Below, in pieces: positions 1 to 14,300 of a stretch of DNA of 64,000 bases. Position 1 is the stretch's first letter; every line of letters begins with the position of its first letter. A model generated the notes under the pieces. That model had not been told where the DNA came from, made no database searches, and saw nothing but the letters and a program-made list of their open reading frames with translations. A program made the translations under genes and the position numbers. Source of the stretch: Apostichopus japonicus (taxonomy: Eukaryota > Echinodermata > Holothuroidea > Aspidochirotida > Stichopodidae); the NCBI RefSeq assembly GCF_037975245.1, contig NC_092569.1:13846501-13910500 (forward strand), written 5' to 3'.

Positions 1-2325
1 TATTCGTATGTATTCTAAGCCACATATATTTATAGCCTAAGCCAATTCCTATGTATTCTAAGCCGCAGATATTCATAGCTTAAGTCTATTCGTATGTATT
101 CTAAGTCATATATATTTATAGATTTATCCAATTCGTAGGTATTCTAAGCCACAGATATTCATAGCTTAAGATTATTCGTATGTATTCTAAGCCATATATA
201 TTTATAGATTAATCCTATTCGTAAGTATTCTAAGCCACAGATATTCATAGCTTAAGTCTATTCGTATGTATTCTAGGCCACATATATTTATAGCCTAAGC
301 CAATTCGTAAGTATTCTAAGCCACATATATTCATAGCTTAAGTCTATTCGTATGTATTCTAAGCCACAGATATTCATAGCTTAAGCCTATTCGTATGTAT
401 TCTAAGCCATATATAATTATCGATTAATCCTATTCGTAAGTAATCTAAGCCACAGATATTTATAGCCTAAGCCAATTCGTATGTATTCTAAGCCATATAT
501 ATTTATAGATTAATCCTATTCGTAAGTATTCTAAGCCACAGATATTCATAGCGTAAGTCTATTCGTATGTATTCTAGGCCACATATATTTATAGCCTAAG
601 TCAATTCGTAAGTATTCTAAGCCACATATATTCATAGCTTAAGTCTATTCGTATGTATTCTAAGCCATATATATTTATAGCCTAAGTCAATTCGTAAGTA
701 TTCTAAGCCACAGATATTCATAGCTTAAGCCTATTCGTATGTATTCTAAGCCATATATATTTATAGATTAATCCTATTCGTAAGTATTCTAAGCCACAGA
801 TATTCATAGCTTTAGTCTATTCGTATGTATTCTAAGCCATATATATTTATAGATTAATCCTATTCGTAAGTATTCTAAGCCACAGATATTCATAGCTTAA
901 GCCTATTCGTATGTATTCTAAGACATATATATTTATAGATTAATCCTATTCGTAAGTATTCTAAGCCACAGATATTCATAGCTTAAGTCTATTCGTATGT
1001 ATTCTAAGCCATATATATTTATAGCGTAAGTTAATTCGTAAGTATTCTAAGCCACAGATATTCATAGCTTAAGCCTATTCGTATGTATTCTAAGCCATAT
1101 ATATTTATAGATTAATCCTATTCGTAAGTATTCTAAGCCACAGATATTCATAGCTTAAGCCTATTCGTATGTATTCTAAGCCATATATATTTATAGATTA
1201 ATCCTATTCGTAAGTATTCTAATCCACAGATATTCATAGCTTAAGATTATTCGTATGTATTCTAAGCCATATATATTTATAGATTAATCCTATTCGTAAG
1301 TATTCTAAGCCACAGATATTCATAGCTTAAGTCTATTCGTATGTATTTTAAGTCATATATATATTTATAGATTTATCCTATTCGTAAGTATTCTAAGCCA
1401 CAGATATTCATAGCTTAAGTCTATTCGTATGTATTCTAAGCCATATATATTTATAGACTACTCCTATTCGTAAGTATTCTAAGCCACAGATATTCATAGC
1501 TTAAGTCTATTCGTATGTATTCTAAGTCATATATATATATATATATTTATAGATTTATCCTATTCGTATGTATTCTAAGCCACAAATATTCATAGCTTAA
1601 GTCTATTCGTATGTATTCTAAGCCATATATCCTTATAGATTAATCCTATTCGTAAGTATTCTAAGCCACAGATATTCGTAGCTTAAGCCTATTCGTATGT
1701 ATTCTAAGCCATATATATTCATAGATCAATCGTATTCGTAAGTAAACTAAGCCACAGATATTCATAGCGTAAGTTTATTCGTATGTATTCTAAGCCATAT
1801 ATCCTTATAGATTAAGCCTATTCGTATGTATTTTAAGCCACATATATTTATAGCTTAAGTCTATTCGTATGTATTCTTAGCCACAGATATTCATAGCTTA
1901 AGTCTATTCGTATGTATTCTAAGCCACAGATATTTATAGATGAATCCTATTCGTTAGTATTCTAAGCCACAGATATTCATAGCTTAAGTCTATTCGTATG
2001 TATTCTAAGCCATATATATTTATAAATTAATCCTATTCGTTACTATTCTAAGCCACAGATATTCATAGCTTAAGTCTTTTCGTATGTATTCTAAGCCATA
2101 TATATTTTAGATTAATCATATTCGTAAGTATTCTAAGCCACAGATATTCATAGCTTAAGTCTATTCGTATGTATTCTAGGCCACATATATTTATAGCCTA
2201 AGCCAATTCGTATGTATTCTAAGCCAAAGATATTTATAGCTTAAGTCTATTCGTATGTATTCTAGGCCACAAATATTATAGATTAATCCTATTCGTAAGT
2301 ATTCTAAGCCACATATATTCATAGC
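1..2325. repeat. AT-rich satellite array, 43-bp monomer
   Basis: Uninterrupted tandem array of about 54 copies of a 43-bp monomer beginning TTCGTATGTATTCTAAGCCA. Two monomer types, one with CAGATATTCATAGCTTAAG and one with TATATATTTATAGATTAATC, often alternate, giving a 86-bp dimer. Short (TA)n expansions occur inside some copies, for example near 1530. The array runs off the left edge of the window and stops abruptly near 2325, where an unrelated T/G-rich repeat begins. No gene is seen in it. The period was counted by hand on several consecutive copies. Confidence 0.93.
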
Positions 2326-5300
2326 ATAGCTGATTGTCTGATTGTAAGCGTGTCTCGCTGTTTTGTTATCTGCGTGTCTGGTTTTTTTTTGTCTTGTTCA
2401 CTGCGTGTCTGGTTGCCTGTGTGTCTGTTTGCCTGCATGTCTGATTGCCTGATTCTCTAGTTTCTGATTCTCTGAGTGTCTGGTTCTATGCGTGACTGAT
2501 TCTATGCGTGTCTGATTGACTGCGTGTGTCTGCGTGTCTGATTGTCTGATTATTTGATTGTCCGCCTTTTCCGATTGTCCGAATGTCCTATTGTTGTCTG
2601 CGTGTCTGGTTGCCTGATTGGGTGGTTGCCTGCGTGTCTGCGCGTCTGGTTGTTTGCGTGTCTCGTTGCATGCGTGTCTGGTTGCGTGCTTGTCTGGATG
2701 CCCGTCTGGTTTTCTGCCTTGTATGCCTGTCTGGTTGTCTGACTGGTTGTCGGCGCGTCTGGTTGACGGTGCGACAGGTTGCTGGCGAGTCTGGTTGTCG
2801 GTGGTTCTGGTTGTCGGCGCGTCTGATTGTCTGAGCGTCTGGTTGTCTGATTTTCTGATTGTAAGCGTGTCTCGCTGTCTGGTTGTCTGCGTGTCTGGTT
2901 GTCTGCGTGTCTCGCTGTCTGGTTGTCTGCGTGTCTGGTTATCTGTTTGGTTGTCTGCGTGTCTGGTTGTCTGTCTGGTTGTCTGCGTGTCTGGGTGTCT
3001 GCGTGCCTGGTTGTCTGTCCGGTAGACTGCAAGTCTTGTTTGTCTTGTTGTCTGCGTGTCTGGTTGTCTGTCTTGTTCACTGCGTGTCTGGGTGTCTGCG
3101 TGTCTGTTTGCCTGTGTGATTGATAGCCTGATTCTCTAGTGTCTGATTCTCTGAGTGTCTGATTCTGTACGTGTCTGATTTTCTGCGTGTCTGATTGTCT
3201 GCTTGTCTGATTCTCTGCGTGTCTGATTGTCTGTGTGTCTGTTTCTATGCGTGTCTGATTTAATGCGAGTATGATTGTCTGCGTGTCTGAATATCTGCGT
3301 GTCTGATTATCTACGTGTCTGATTGTGTGCGTGTCTGGTTGTCTAATTGTCTGCGTGTCTGATTGTCCGCCTGTACGAATGTCCTATTGTTGTCTGCGTG
3401 TCTGGTTGCCTGACTGGGTGGTTGCCTGTGTGTCTGGATGTCTGCGCGTCTGGTTGTTTGCGTGTCTCTTTGCATGCGTTTCTGGTTGCTTGCTTGTCTG
3501 GATGCCCGTCTTGTTGTCTGCCTTGTATGCCTGTCTGGTTGTCGGCGCGTCTGGTTGATAGTACGTCTGTTTGCCTGCGTGTCTGATTGCGTGATTCTCT
3601 AGTGTCTGATTCTCTGAGTGTCTGATTCTGTACGTGTCTGATTCTGTACGTGTCTGATTGTGTGCTTGTCTGATTGTGTGCTTGTCTGATTGTCTTATTG
3701 TAAGCGTGTCTCGTTGTCTGGTTGTCTGCGTGTCTGATTGTCGGAATGTCTGATTGTCTGAGTGTCGGCGTGACTGGTTGTATGTCGGGTTGTCTGTGTG
3801 TCTGGTTGCGTGTGTTGTTGTTTGCGTGTTTGGTTGTCTGTCTGTCTGTCCGCGTGTCCGATTGTCCGCCTGTCTGATTGTCCGCCTTTCCGATTGTACG
3901 AATGTCCTATTGATGTCTGCGTGTCTGGTTGCCTGCTTGTCTTGTTGTCTGCCTTGTATGCCTGTCTGGTTGTCTGACTGGTTGTCTGCGCGTCTGATTG
4001 TCTGCGCGTCTGGTTGTCTGCGCGTCTGGTTGTCTGATTGTAAGAGTGTCTCGCTATTTTGCTTTCTGCGTGTCAGATTGTCTGTCTTGTTCACTGCGTG
4101 TCTGGGTGTCTGCGTGTCTGGTTGCCTGCGTGTCTGTTTGCCTGCGTGTCTGACTGCCTGATTCTCTAATGTCTGATTCTCTGAGTGTCTGATTCTGTAC
4201 GTGTCTGATTCCCTGCGTGTCTGCTTGTCTGATTCACTGCGTGTCTGAATGTCTGTGTGTCTGATTCTATGCATGTCTGAATCTATGCGTGTCTGATTGT
4301 ATGTGTGTCTGATTGTCTGTGTGTCTGATTGTCTGCGTTTCTGTTTGTCTGCGTGTCTTATTGTCTGCGTGTCTTATTGTCTGATTGTAAGCGTGTCTCG
4401 TTGTCTGATTGTCTGCGTGTCTGATTGTCGGAATATCTGATTGTCTGAGTGTCGGCGCGTCTGGTTGACAGTGCGTCTGCTTGCCTGCGTGTCTGATTGC
4501 CTGATTCTCTAGTGTCTGATTCTCTGAGTGTCTGATTCTCTGAGTGTCTGATTGTCTCCTTGTCTGATTCTCTGCGTGTCTGATTGTTTGTGTGTCTCAT
4601 TCTATGCCTGTCTGATTTTATGCGTGTCTGTTTTTTTGCGAGTCTGATTTTTTGCGAGTCTGATTGTCTGCGTGTCTGATTGTCTTCGTGTCTGATTGTC
4701 TTCGTGTCTGATTGTTTGCGTGTCTGATTGTCTGCGTGTCTGATTGTCTGCGTGTCTGGTTGTCTGATTGTAAGCGTGTCTCGCTGTGTCTGAGTGTCGG
4801 AATGTCTGATTGTCGGAATGTCTGATTGTCTGCGTGTCTGATTGTCTGCGTGTCTGGTAGTCTGGTTGTCTGATTGTAAGCGTGTCTCGCTGTCTGGTTG
4901 TCTGCGTGTCTGATTGTCGGAATGTCTGATTGTCTGAATATCTGCGTGTCTGATTGCCTGCTTGTCTGGATGCCCATCTGGTTGTCTGCTTTGTATGCCT
5001 GTCTGGTTGTCTGACTGGTTGTCGGAGCGTCTGGTTGACAGTGCGTCTGGTTGTTGGCGAGTCTGGTTGTCGGTGCGTCTGGTTGTCGGTGCGTCTGGTT
5101 GTCTGAGCGTCTGGTTGTCTGCGCGTCTGGTTGTTTGCGCGTCTATTTGTCTGCGTGTCTGACTGCCTGATTCTCTAGTGTCTGATTCTCTGAGTGTCTG
5201 ATTCTGTACGTGTCTGATTCTGTACGTGTCTGATTCCCTGCGTGTCTGATTGTCTGCTTGTCTGATTCACTGCGTGTCTGATTGTCTGTGTGTTTAATTC

Positions 5301-8300
5301 TATGCATGTCTGAATCTGTCTGAATCATGTCTGAATCATCTGAATCAGATCTGAATCATCTGAATCATGTCTGAATCATGTCTGTCTGATTGTCTGTGTG
5401 TCTGATTGTCTGCGTGTTTGATTGTCTGGTTGTCTGATTGTAAGCGTGTCTTTTTGTCTGATTGTCTGCGTGTTTGATTGTCTGGTTGTCTGATTGTCTG
5501 ATTGTAAGCGTGTCTCGTTTTCTGATTGTCTGCGTGTCTGATTGTCTGCGTGTCTGGTTGTCTGATTGTAAGCGTGTCTCGCTGTCTGGTTGTCTGCGTT
5601 TCTGATTGTCGGAATATCTGATTGTCTGAGTGTCGGCGCGTCTGGTTGACAGTGCGTCTGTTTGCCTGCGTGTCTGATTGCATGATTCTCTAGTGACTGA
5701 TTCTCTGAGTGTCTGATTATCTGAGTGTCTGATTGTCTCCTTGTCTGATTCTCTGCTTGTCTGATTGTTTTTGTGTCTGATTTTATGCGTGTCTGGCTTT
5801 TTGCGAGTCTGATTGTCTGCGTGTCTGATTGTCTGCGTGTCTGATTGTCTGCGTGTCTGATTGTCTGCGTGTCTGGTTGTCTGATTGTCTGATTGTAAGC
5901 GTGTCTCGCTGTCTGGTTGTCTGCGTGTCTGATTGTCGGAATGTCTGATTGTCTGAATATCTGCGTGTCTGGTTGCCTGCGTGACTGGATGCCTGCGTGT
6001 CTGATTGCCTGCTTGTCTGGATGCCCATCTGGTTGTCTGCTTTGTATGCCTGTCTGGTTGTCTGACTGGTTGTCGGTGCGTCTGGTTGACAGTGCGTCTG
6101 GTTGTTGGCGAGTCTGGTTGTCGGTGCGTCTGGTTGTCTGAGCGTCTGGTTGTCTGCGCGTCTGTTTGTCTTCGTGTCTGACTGCCTGATTCTCTAGTGT
6201 CTGATTCTCTGAGTGTCTGATTCTGTACGTGTCTGATTCTGTACGTCTGATTCCCTGCGTGTCTGATTGTCTGCTTGTCTGATTCACTGCGTGTCTGATT
6301 GTCTATGTGTTTAATTCTAATGTCTGAATCTGTCTGATTAATGTCTGAATCATCTGAATCATGTCTGAATCATGTCTTTGTCTGATTGTCTGTGTGTCTG
6401 ATTGTCTGCGTGTTTGATTGTCTGGTTGTCTGATTGTAAGCGTGTCTCGTTGTCTGATTGTCTGCGTGTCTGGTTGTCTGATTGTCTGCGTGTCTCGCTG
6501 TCTGGTTGTCTGCGTGTCTGATTGTCGGAATGTCTGATTGTCTGCGTGTCTGATTGTCTGCGTGTTTGATTGTCTGGTTGTCTGATAGTAAGCGTGTCTC
6601 GTTGTCTGATTGTCTGGTTGCCTGATTGTATGATTGTAAGCGTGTCTCGCTGTCTGGCTTTCTGCGTGTCTGATTGTCGGAATGTCTGATTGTCTGCGTG
6701 TCTGATTGTCTGCGTGTCTGGTTGCCTGATTGTCTGATTGTAAGCGTGTCTCGCTGTCTGGTTGTCTGCGTGTCTGATTGTCGGAATGTCTGATTGTCTA
6801 AATATCTGCGTGACTGGTTGTCTGTCGGGTTGTTTGCGTAGCTCGTTGCATGCGTGTCTGGTTGCCTGCGTGACTGGATGCCTGCGTGTCTGATTGCCTG
6901 CTAGTCTGGATGCCCATCTGGTTGTCTGCTTTGTATGCCTGTCTGGTTGTCTGACTGGTTGTCGGCGCGTCTGGTTGACAGTGCGTCTGGTTGTTGGCGA
7001 GTCTGGCTGTCGGTGCGTCTGGTTGTCGGTGCGTCTGGTTGTCTGAGCGTCTGGTTGTCTGCGCGTCTGGTTTTCTGCGAGTCTGTTTGTCTGCTCGTCT
7101 GGTTTCCTGATTGCTGATTTTCTGCGTGTCTGGTTGCCTGCGTGTCTGGTTGCCTGATTGTCTGATTGCCTGAGTGTCTGATTCTCTAGGTGTCTGGTTT
7201 TCTGCGTGTCTGATTGCCTGCGTGTCTGATTGTCTGCGTGTCTGGTTGTCTGTGTGTCTTGTTGTCTGGTTTTCTGCGTGTCGGATTCTCGGAATGTCTG
7301 ATTTTATGAATGTCTTCATGTCTGGTTGTCTGCGTGTTTGCGACTCTGGTTGTCTGTCTTGTTGTCTGGCTGTATGTTTGGTTGTCTGGTTGTCTGTCTG
7401 GTTGCATGCATCTCTGGTTGCCTGCGTGTCTGGATAAATACGTGTCTGGTTGCCTGAGTGTCTGGTTTCCTGTCTGGTTGTCTGCCTTGTATGCCTGTCT
7501 GGTTGTCTGACTGGTTGTCGGCACGTCTGGTTGACGGTGCGTCTGGTTGTTTTCGAGTGTAACTGTCGGTGCGTCTGGTTGTCGGCGCAACTGGTTGACT
7601 GATTGTCTACGCGTCTGGTTGTCTGCGCGTCTGTTTGTCTGCGCGTCTGGTTTCCTGATTGTCTGGTTTCCTAATTGTCTATTTTTTTCGTGTCTGGTTG
7701 CCTGCGTGTCTGGTTGCTTGATTGTCTGAGTGTCTGATTCCTTAAGTGTCTGGTTTTCTGCGTGTCTGGTTGCCTGATTGGGTGGTTGTCTGCGTGTCTG
7801 GTTGTCTGCGCGTCTGGTTGTTTGCGTGTCTCTTTGCATGCGTTTCTGGTTGCTTGCTTGACTGGATGCCCGTCTTGTTGTCTGCCTTGTGTGCCTGTCT
7901 GGTTGTCTGACTGGTCTGGTTGTCTGACTGGTTGTCGGCGCGTCTGGTTGATAGTGCGTCTGTTTGCCTGCGTGTCTGATTGCGTGATTCTCTAGTGTCT
8001 GATTCTCTGTGTGTCTGATTCTGTACGTGTCTGATTCTTTACGTGTCTGATTCTCTGCGTGTCTGATTGTCCGATTGTCTGCTTGTCTGATTGTCTGCGT
8101 GTCTGATTCTCTGAGTGTCTGATTGCCTGCGTGTCTGATTGTCTGGTTGTCTGATTGTCTGGTTGTCTGATTGTCTGATTGTCTTATTGTAAGCGTGTCT
8201 CGTTGTCTGGTTGTCTGCGTGACTGATTATCGGAATGTCTGATTGTCTGAGTGTCGGCGTGACTGGTTGTATGTCGGGTTATCTGTGTGTCTGGTTGCGT

Positions 8301-11300
8301 GTGTGGTTGTTTACGCGTTTGGTTGTCTGTCTGTCTGTCCGCGTGTCCGATTGCCCGCTTGTCTGATTGTCCGCCTTTCCGATTGTACGAATGTCCTATT
8401 ATTGTCTGCGTGTCTGGTTGCCTGATTGGGTGGTTGCCTGCGTGTCTGGTTGTCTGCAAGTCTGGTTGTTTGCGTGTCTCGTTGCATGCGTGTCTGGTTG
8501 CCTGCTTGTCTGCCTGCGTGTCTGGTTGTCTGCCTTGTATGTCCCTCTGGTTGTCTGACAGGTTGTCGGCGCGTATGGTTGTCGGTGCGTCTGTTTGTCG
8601 GTGCGTCTGTTTGTCGGCGCCTCTGATTGTCTGCGCGTCTGGTTGTCGGCGCGTCTGATTGTCTGATTGTAAGCGTGTCTCGCATTTTTGTTTTCTGCGT
8701 GTCTGGGTGTCTGCGTGTCTGGTTGCCTGCGTGTCTGGTTGCCTGCGTGTCTGACTGCCTGATTCTCTAGTGTCTGATTGTCTGAGTTTCTGATTCTGTA
8801 CGTGTCTGATTCTGTACGTGACTGATTCCCTGTGTGTCTGATTGCCTGCTTGTCTGAATCACTGCGTGTCTGATTGTCTGTGTGTCTGATTCTATGCATG
8901 TCTGAATCTATGCGTGTCTGTTGTCTGTGTGTCTGATTGTCTGCGTGTCTGATTGTCTGGTTGTATGAGTGTCTGATTGTAAGCGTGTCTCGTTGTCTGA
9001 TTGTCTGCGTGTATGATTGTCGGAATATCTGATTGTCTGAGTGTCGGCGCGTCTGGTTGACAGTTCGTCTGTTTGCCTGCGAGTCTGGTTGCCTGATTTT
9101 CTAGTGTCTGATTCTCTGAGTGTCTGATTGTCTCCTTGTCTGATTCTCTGCGTGTCTGATTGTCTGTGTGTCTGATTCTATGCGTGTCTGATTTTATACG
9201 TGTCTGTTTTTTTGCGAGTCTGATTGTCTGCGAGTCTGATTGTCTGCGAGTCTGATTGTCTGCGTGTCTGATTGTCCGCCTGTCTGATTGTCTGCGTGTC
9301 TGATTGTAAGCGTGTCTCGCTGTCTGGTTGTCTGCGTGTCTGATTCTCGGAATGTCTGTGTGTCTGATTGCCTGCATGTCTGGTAGTCTGATTGTCTGAT
9401 TGTAAGCGTGTCTCGCTGTCTGGTTGTCTGCGTGTCTGATTGTCGGAATGTCTGAATATCTGCGTGATTGGTTGTCTGTCGGGTTGTTTGCGTGTCTAGT
9501 TGCCTGCGTGACTGGATGCCTGCGTGTCTGGTTGCCTGCTTGTCTGGGTGCCTTCATGTCTGGTTGTCTGCTTTGTATGCCTGTCTGGTTGTCTGACTGT
9601 TTGTCGGCGCGTCTGGGTGACAGTGCGTCTGGTTGTTGGCGAGTCTGGTTGTCGGTGCGTCTGGTTGTCGGTGCGTCTGGTTGTCTGAGTGTCTGGTTGC
9701 CTGCGTGTCTGTTTGCTTGCGTGTCTGACTGCCTGATTCTCTAGTGTCTGATTGTCTGAGTTTCTGATTCTGTACGTGTCTGATTGTCTGCTTGTCTGAT
9801 TCACTGCGTGTCTGATTGTCTGTGTGTCTGATTCTATGCATGTCTGAATCTATGCGTGTCTGTTGTCTGTGTGTCTGATTGTCTGCGTGTCTGATTGTCT
9901 GGTTGTCTGATTGTCTGATTGTAAGCGTGTCTCGCTGTTTGGTAGTCTGCGTGTCTGATTGTCGGAATGTCTGAATATCTGCGTGATTGGTTGTCTGTCG
10001 GGTTGTTTGCGTAGCTCTTTGCAAACGTGTCTAGTTGCCTGCGTGACTGGATGCCTGCGTGTCTGGTTGCCTGCTTGTCTGGGTGCCTTCATGTCTGGTT
10101 GTCTGCTTTGTATGCCTGTCTGGTTGTCTGACTGTTTGTCGGCGCGTCTGGGTGACAGTGCGTCTGGTTGTTGGCGAGTCTGGTTGTCGGTGCGTCTGGT
10201 TGTCGGTGCGTCTGGTTGTCTGAGTGTCTGGTTGCCTGCGTGTCTGTTTGCCTGCGTGTCTGACTGCCTGATTCTCTAGTGTCTGATTGTCTGAGTTTCT
10301 GATTCTGTACGTGTCTGATTCCCTGTGTGTCTTATTGTCTGCTCTTCTGATTCACTGCGTGTCTGATTGTCTGTGTGCCTGATTCTATGCATGTCTGAAT
10401 CTATGCGTGTCTGTTGTCTGTGTGTCTGATTGTCTGCGTGTCTGATTGTCTGGTTGTCTGATTGTAAGCGTGTCTCGTTGTCTGATTGTCTGCGTGTATG
10501 ATTGTCGGAATATCTGATTGTCTGAGCGTCGGCGCGTCTGGTTGACAGTGCGTCTGTTTGCCTGCGTGTCTGATTGCCTGATTTTCTAGTGTCTGATTCT
10601 CTGAGTGTCTGATTGTCTCCTTGTCTGATTCTCTGCGTGTCTGATTTTATACGTGTCTTTTTTTGTGCGAGTCTGATTGTCTGCGAGTCTGATTGTCTGC
10701 GAGTCTGATTGTCTGCGTGTCTAATTGTCCGCCTGTCTGATTGTCTGCGTGTCTGGTTGTCTGATTGTAAGCGTGTCTCGCTGTCTGGTTGTCTGCGTGT
10801 CTGATTCTCGGAATGTCTGTGTGTCTGATTGCCTGCGTGTCTGGTAGTCTGATTGTCTGATTGTAAGCGTGTCTCGCTGTCTGGTAGTCTGCGTGTCTGA
10901 TTGTCGGAATGTCTGAATATCTGCGTGATTGGTTGTCTGTCGGGTTGTTTGCGTAGCTCGTTGCAAGCGTTTCTAGTTGCCTGCGTGACTGGATGCCTGC
11001 GTGTCTGGTTGCCTGCTTGTCTGGGTGCATTCATGTCTGGTTGTCTGCTTTGTATGCCTGTCTGGTTGTCTGACTGTTTGTCGGCGCGTCTGGGTGACAG
11101 TGCGTCTGGTTGTTGTCGAGTCTGGTTGTCGGTGCGTCTGGTTGTCGGTGCGTCTGGTTGTCTGAGTGTCTGGTTGCCTGCGTGTCTGTTTGCTTGCGTG
11201 TCTGACTGCCTGATTCTCTAGTGTCTGATTGTCTGAGTTTCTGATTCTGTACGTGTCTGATTCCCTGTGTGTCTTATTGTCTGCTCTTCTGATTCACTGC

Positions 11301-14300
11301 GTGTCTGATTGTCTGTGTGTCTGATTCTATGCATGTCTGAATCTATGCGTGTCTGTTGTCTGTGTGTCTGATTGTCTGCGTGTCTGATTGTCTGGTTGTC
11401 TGATTGTCTGATTGTAAGCGTGTCTCGTTGTCTGATTGTCTACGTGTATGATTGTCGGAATATCTGATTGTCTGAGTGTCGGCGCGTCTGGTTGACAGTG
11501 CGTCTGTTTGCCTGCGTGTCTGATTGCCTGATTTTCTAGTGTCTGATTCTCTGAGTGTCTGATTGTCTCCTTGTCTCATTCTCTGCGTGTCTGATTGTCT
11601 GTGTGTCTGATTCTATGCGTGTCTGATTTTATACGTGTCTGTTTTTTTGCGAGTCTGATAGTCTGCGAGTCTGATTGTCTGCGAGTCTGATTGTCTGCGA
11701 GTCTGATTGTCCGCCTGTCTGATTGTCTGCGTGTCTGGTTACCTGCGTGTCTGGATGCCTGCGTGTCGTTGCCTGCGTGTCTGATTGCCTGTCTGGTTGT
11801 TAGCCTTGTATGCCTGTCTGGTTGTCTGACTGGTTGTCGACGCGTCTGGTTGACGGTGCATCTGTTTGTTTGCGCGTCTGGTTTCCCGATTGTCTGATTG
11901 TCTGCGTATCTGGTTGTCTGCGTGTCTGTTTGCCTGATTGTCTGCGTGTCTGATTGTCTGCGTGTCTGGTTGTCTGATTGTAAGCGTGTCTCGCTGTCTG
12001 GTTGTCTGCGTGTCTGATTCTCGGAATGTCTGTGTGTCTGATTGCCTGCGTGTCTGGTAGTCTGATTGTCTGATTGTAAGCGTGTCTCGCTGTCTGGTAG
12101 TCTGCGTGTCTGATTGTCGGAATGTCTGAATATCTGCGTGATTGGTTGTCTGTCGGGTTGTTTGCGTAGCTCGTTGCATGCGTGTCTAGTTGCCTGCGTG
12201 ACTGGATGCCTGCGTGTCTGGTTGCCTGCTTGTCTGGGTGCCTTCAAGTCTGGTTGTCTGCTTTGTATGCCTGTCTGGTTGTCTGACTGTTTGTCGGCGC
12301 GTCTGGGTGACAGTGCGTCTGGTTGTTGGCGAGTCTGGTTGTCGGTGCGTCTGGTTGTCGGTGCGTCTGGTTGTCTGAGCGTCTGGTTGTCTGCGCGTCT
12401 GTTTGTCTGCTCGTCTGGTTTCCTGATTGCAGATTTTCTGCGTGTCTGGTTGCCTTTCGGCGCAACTGGTTGACTGATTGTCTGCGCGTCTGGTTGTCTG
12501 CTCTTCTGGTTGTCTGCGCGTCTTGTTTCCTGGTTTTCTGATTTTTGCGTGTCTGGTTGCCTGTGTGTCTGGTTGCCTGATTGTCTGAGTGTCTGATTCC
12601 TTAAGTGTCTGGTTTTCTGCTTGTCTGATTGTCTGCGTGCTGTTTGTCTGCGTGTCTGTTTGTATGCGTGCCTGGTTGTCTGCGTGTCTGGTTTTATGTC
12701 TGGTTGTCTGCGTGTCTGGTTTTCTGTCTGCGCGTCTGGTTATCTGCGTGTCTGCTACTCTGGTTGTGTGTCTTGTTGTCTGGTTGTATGTCTGAATTTC
12801 TGGTTGTCTGTCTGATTGCATGCGTGTCTGGTTACCTGCGTGTCTGGATGCCTGCGTGTCGTTGCCTGTGTGTCTGATTGCCTGTCTGGTTGTTAGCCTT
12901 GTATGCCTGTCTGGTTGTCTGACTGGTTGTCGACGCGTCTGGTTGACGGTGCATCTGTTTGTTTGCGCGTCTGGTTTCCCGATTGTTTGATTGTCTGCGT
13001 ATCTGGTTGTCTGCGTGTCTGGTTGCCTGATTGTCTGCGTGTCTGATTGTCTGCGTGTCTGGTTGTCTGATTGTAAGCGTGTCTCGCTGTCTGGTTGTCT
13101 GCGTGTCTGATTCTCGGAATGTCTGATTGTCTGCGTGTCTGATTGTCTGCGTGTCTGGTAGTCTGGTTGTCTGATTGTAAGCGTGTCTCGCTGTCTGGTT
13201 GTCTGCGTGTCTGATTGTCGGAATGTCTGATTGTCTGAATATCTGCGTGACTGGTTGTCTGTCGGGTTGTTTGCGTAGCTCGTTGCATGCGTGTCTAGTT
13301 GCCTGCGTGACTGGATGCCTGCGTGTCTGGTTGCCTGCTCGTCTGGATGCCGATCTGGTTGTCTGCTTTGTATGCCTGTCTGGTTGTCTGACTGGTTGTC
13401 GGCGCGTCTGGTTGACAGTGCGTCTGGTTGTTGGCGTGTCTGGTTGTCGGTGCGTCTGGTTGTCTGCGCGTCTGTTTGTCTGCTCGTCTGGTTTCCTGAT
13501 TGCTGATTTTCTGCGTGTCTGGTTGCCTGATTGTTTGATTGCCTGAGTGTCTGATTCTCTAGGTGTCTGGATGCCTGCATATCCGATTGTCTGCGTGTCT
13601 GATTGTATGCGTGTCTGCGTGTCTTGTCTGGTTTTCTGCGTGTCGGATTGTCGGAATGTCTGATTTTATGAATGTCTTCATGTCTGGTTGTCTGCGTGTT
13701 TGCGACTCTGGTTGTCTGTCTTGTTGTCTGGGTGTATGTTTGGTTGTCTGGTTGTCTGTCTGGTTGCATGCATGTCTGGTTGCCTGCGTGTCTGGATAAA
13801 TACGTGTCTGGTTGCCTGAGTGTCTGGTTTCCTGTCTGGTTGTCTGCCTTGTATGCCTGTCTGGTTGTCTGACTGGTTGTCGTCACGTCTGGTTGACGGT
13901 GCGTCTGGTTGTTTTCGAGTGTGGCTGTCGGTGCGTCTGGTTGTCGGCGCAACTGGTTGACTGATTGTCTGCGCGTCTGGTTGTCTGCGCGTCTGTTTGT
14001 CTGTGCTTCTGGTTTCCTGATTGTCTGATTTTTGCGTGTCTGGTTGCCTGCGTGTTTGGTTGCCTGATTGTCTGAGTGTCTGATTCCTTTAAGTGTCTTG
14101 TTTTCTGCGTGTCTGATTGTCTGCGTGCCTGGTTGTTTGCGTGTCTGGAATTATGTCTGGTTGTCTGCGTGTCTGGTTTTCTGTCTGTACGTCTGGTTGT
14201 CTGCTACTCTGGTTGTTTTGTCTTGATGTCTGAATTTCTGGTTGTCTGTCTGATTGCAGGCGTGTCTGGTTGCCTGCGTGTCTGGATGCCTGCGTGTCGT

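Noticed and set aside
12186-13952. 588-codon minus-strand open frame with NQTRRQSD-type repeats
   Set aside because: It lies wholly inside the 8-bp array. The complement of CTGNNTGT has no stop triplets, and equivalent frames occur all along the array. No signal, domain or splice structure.
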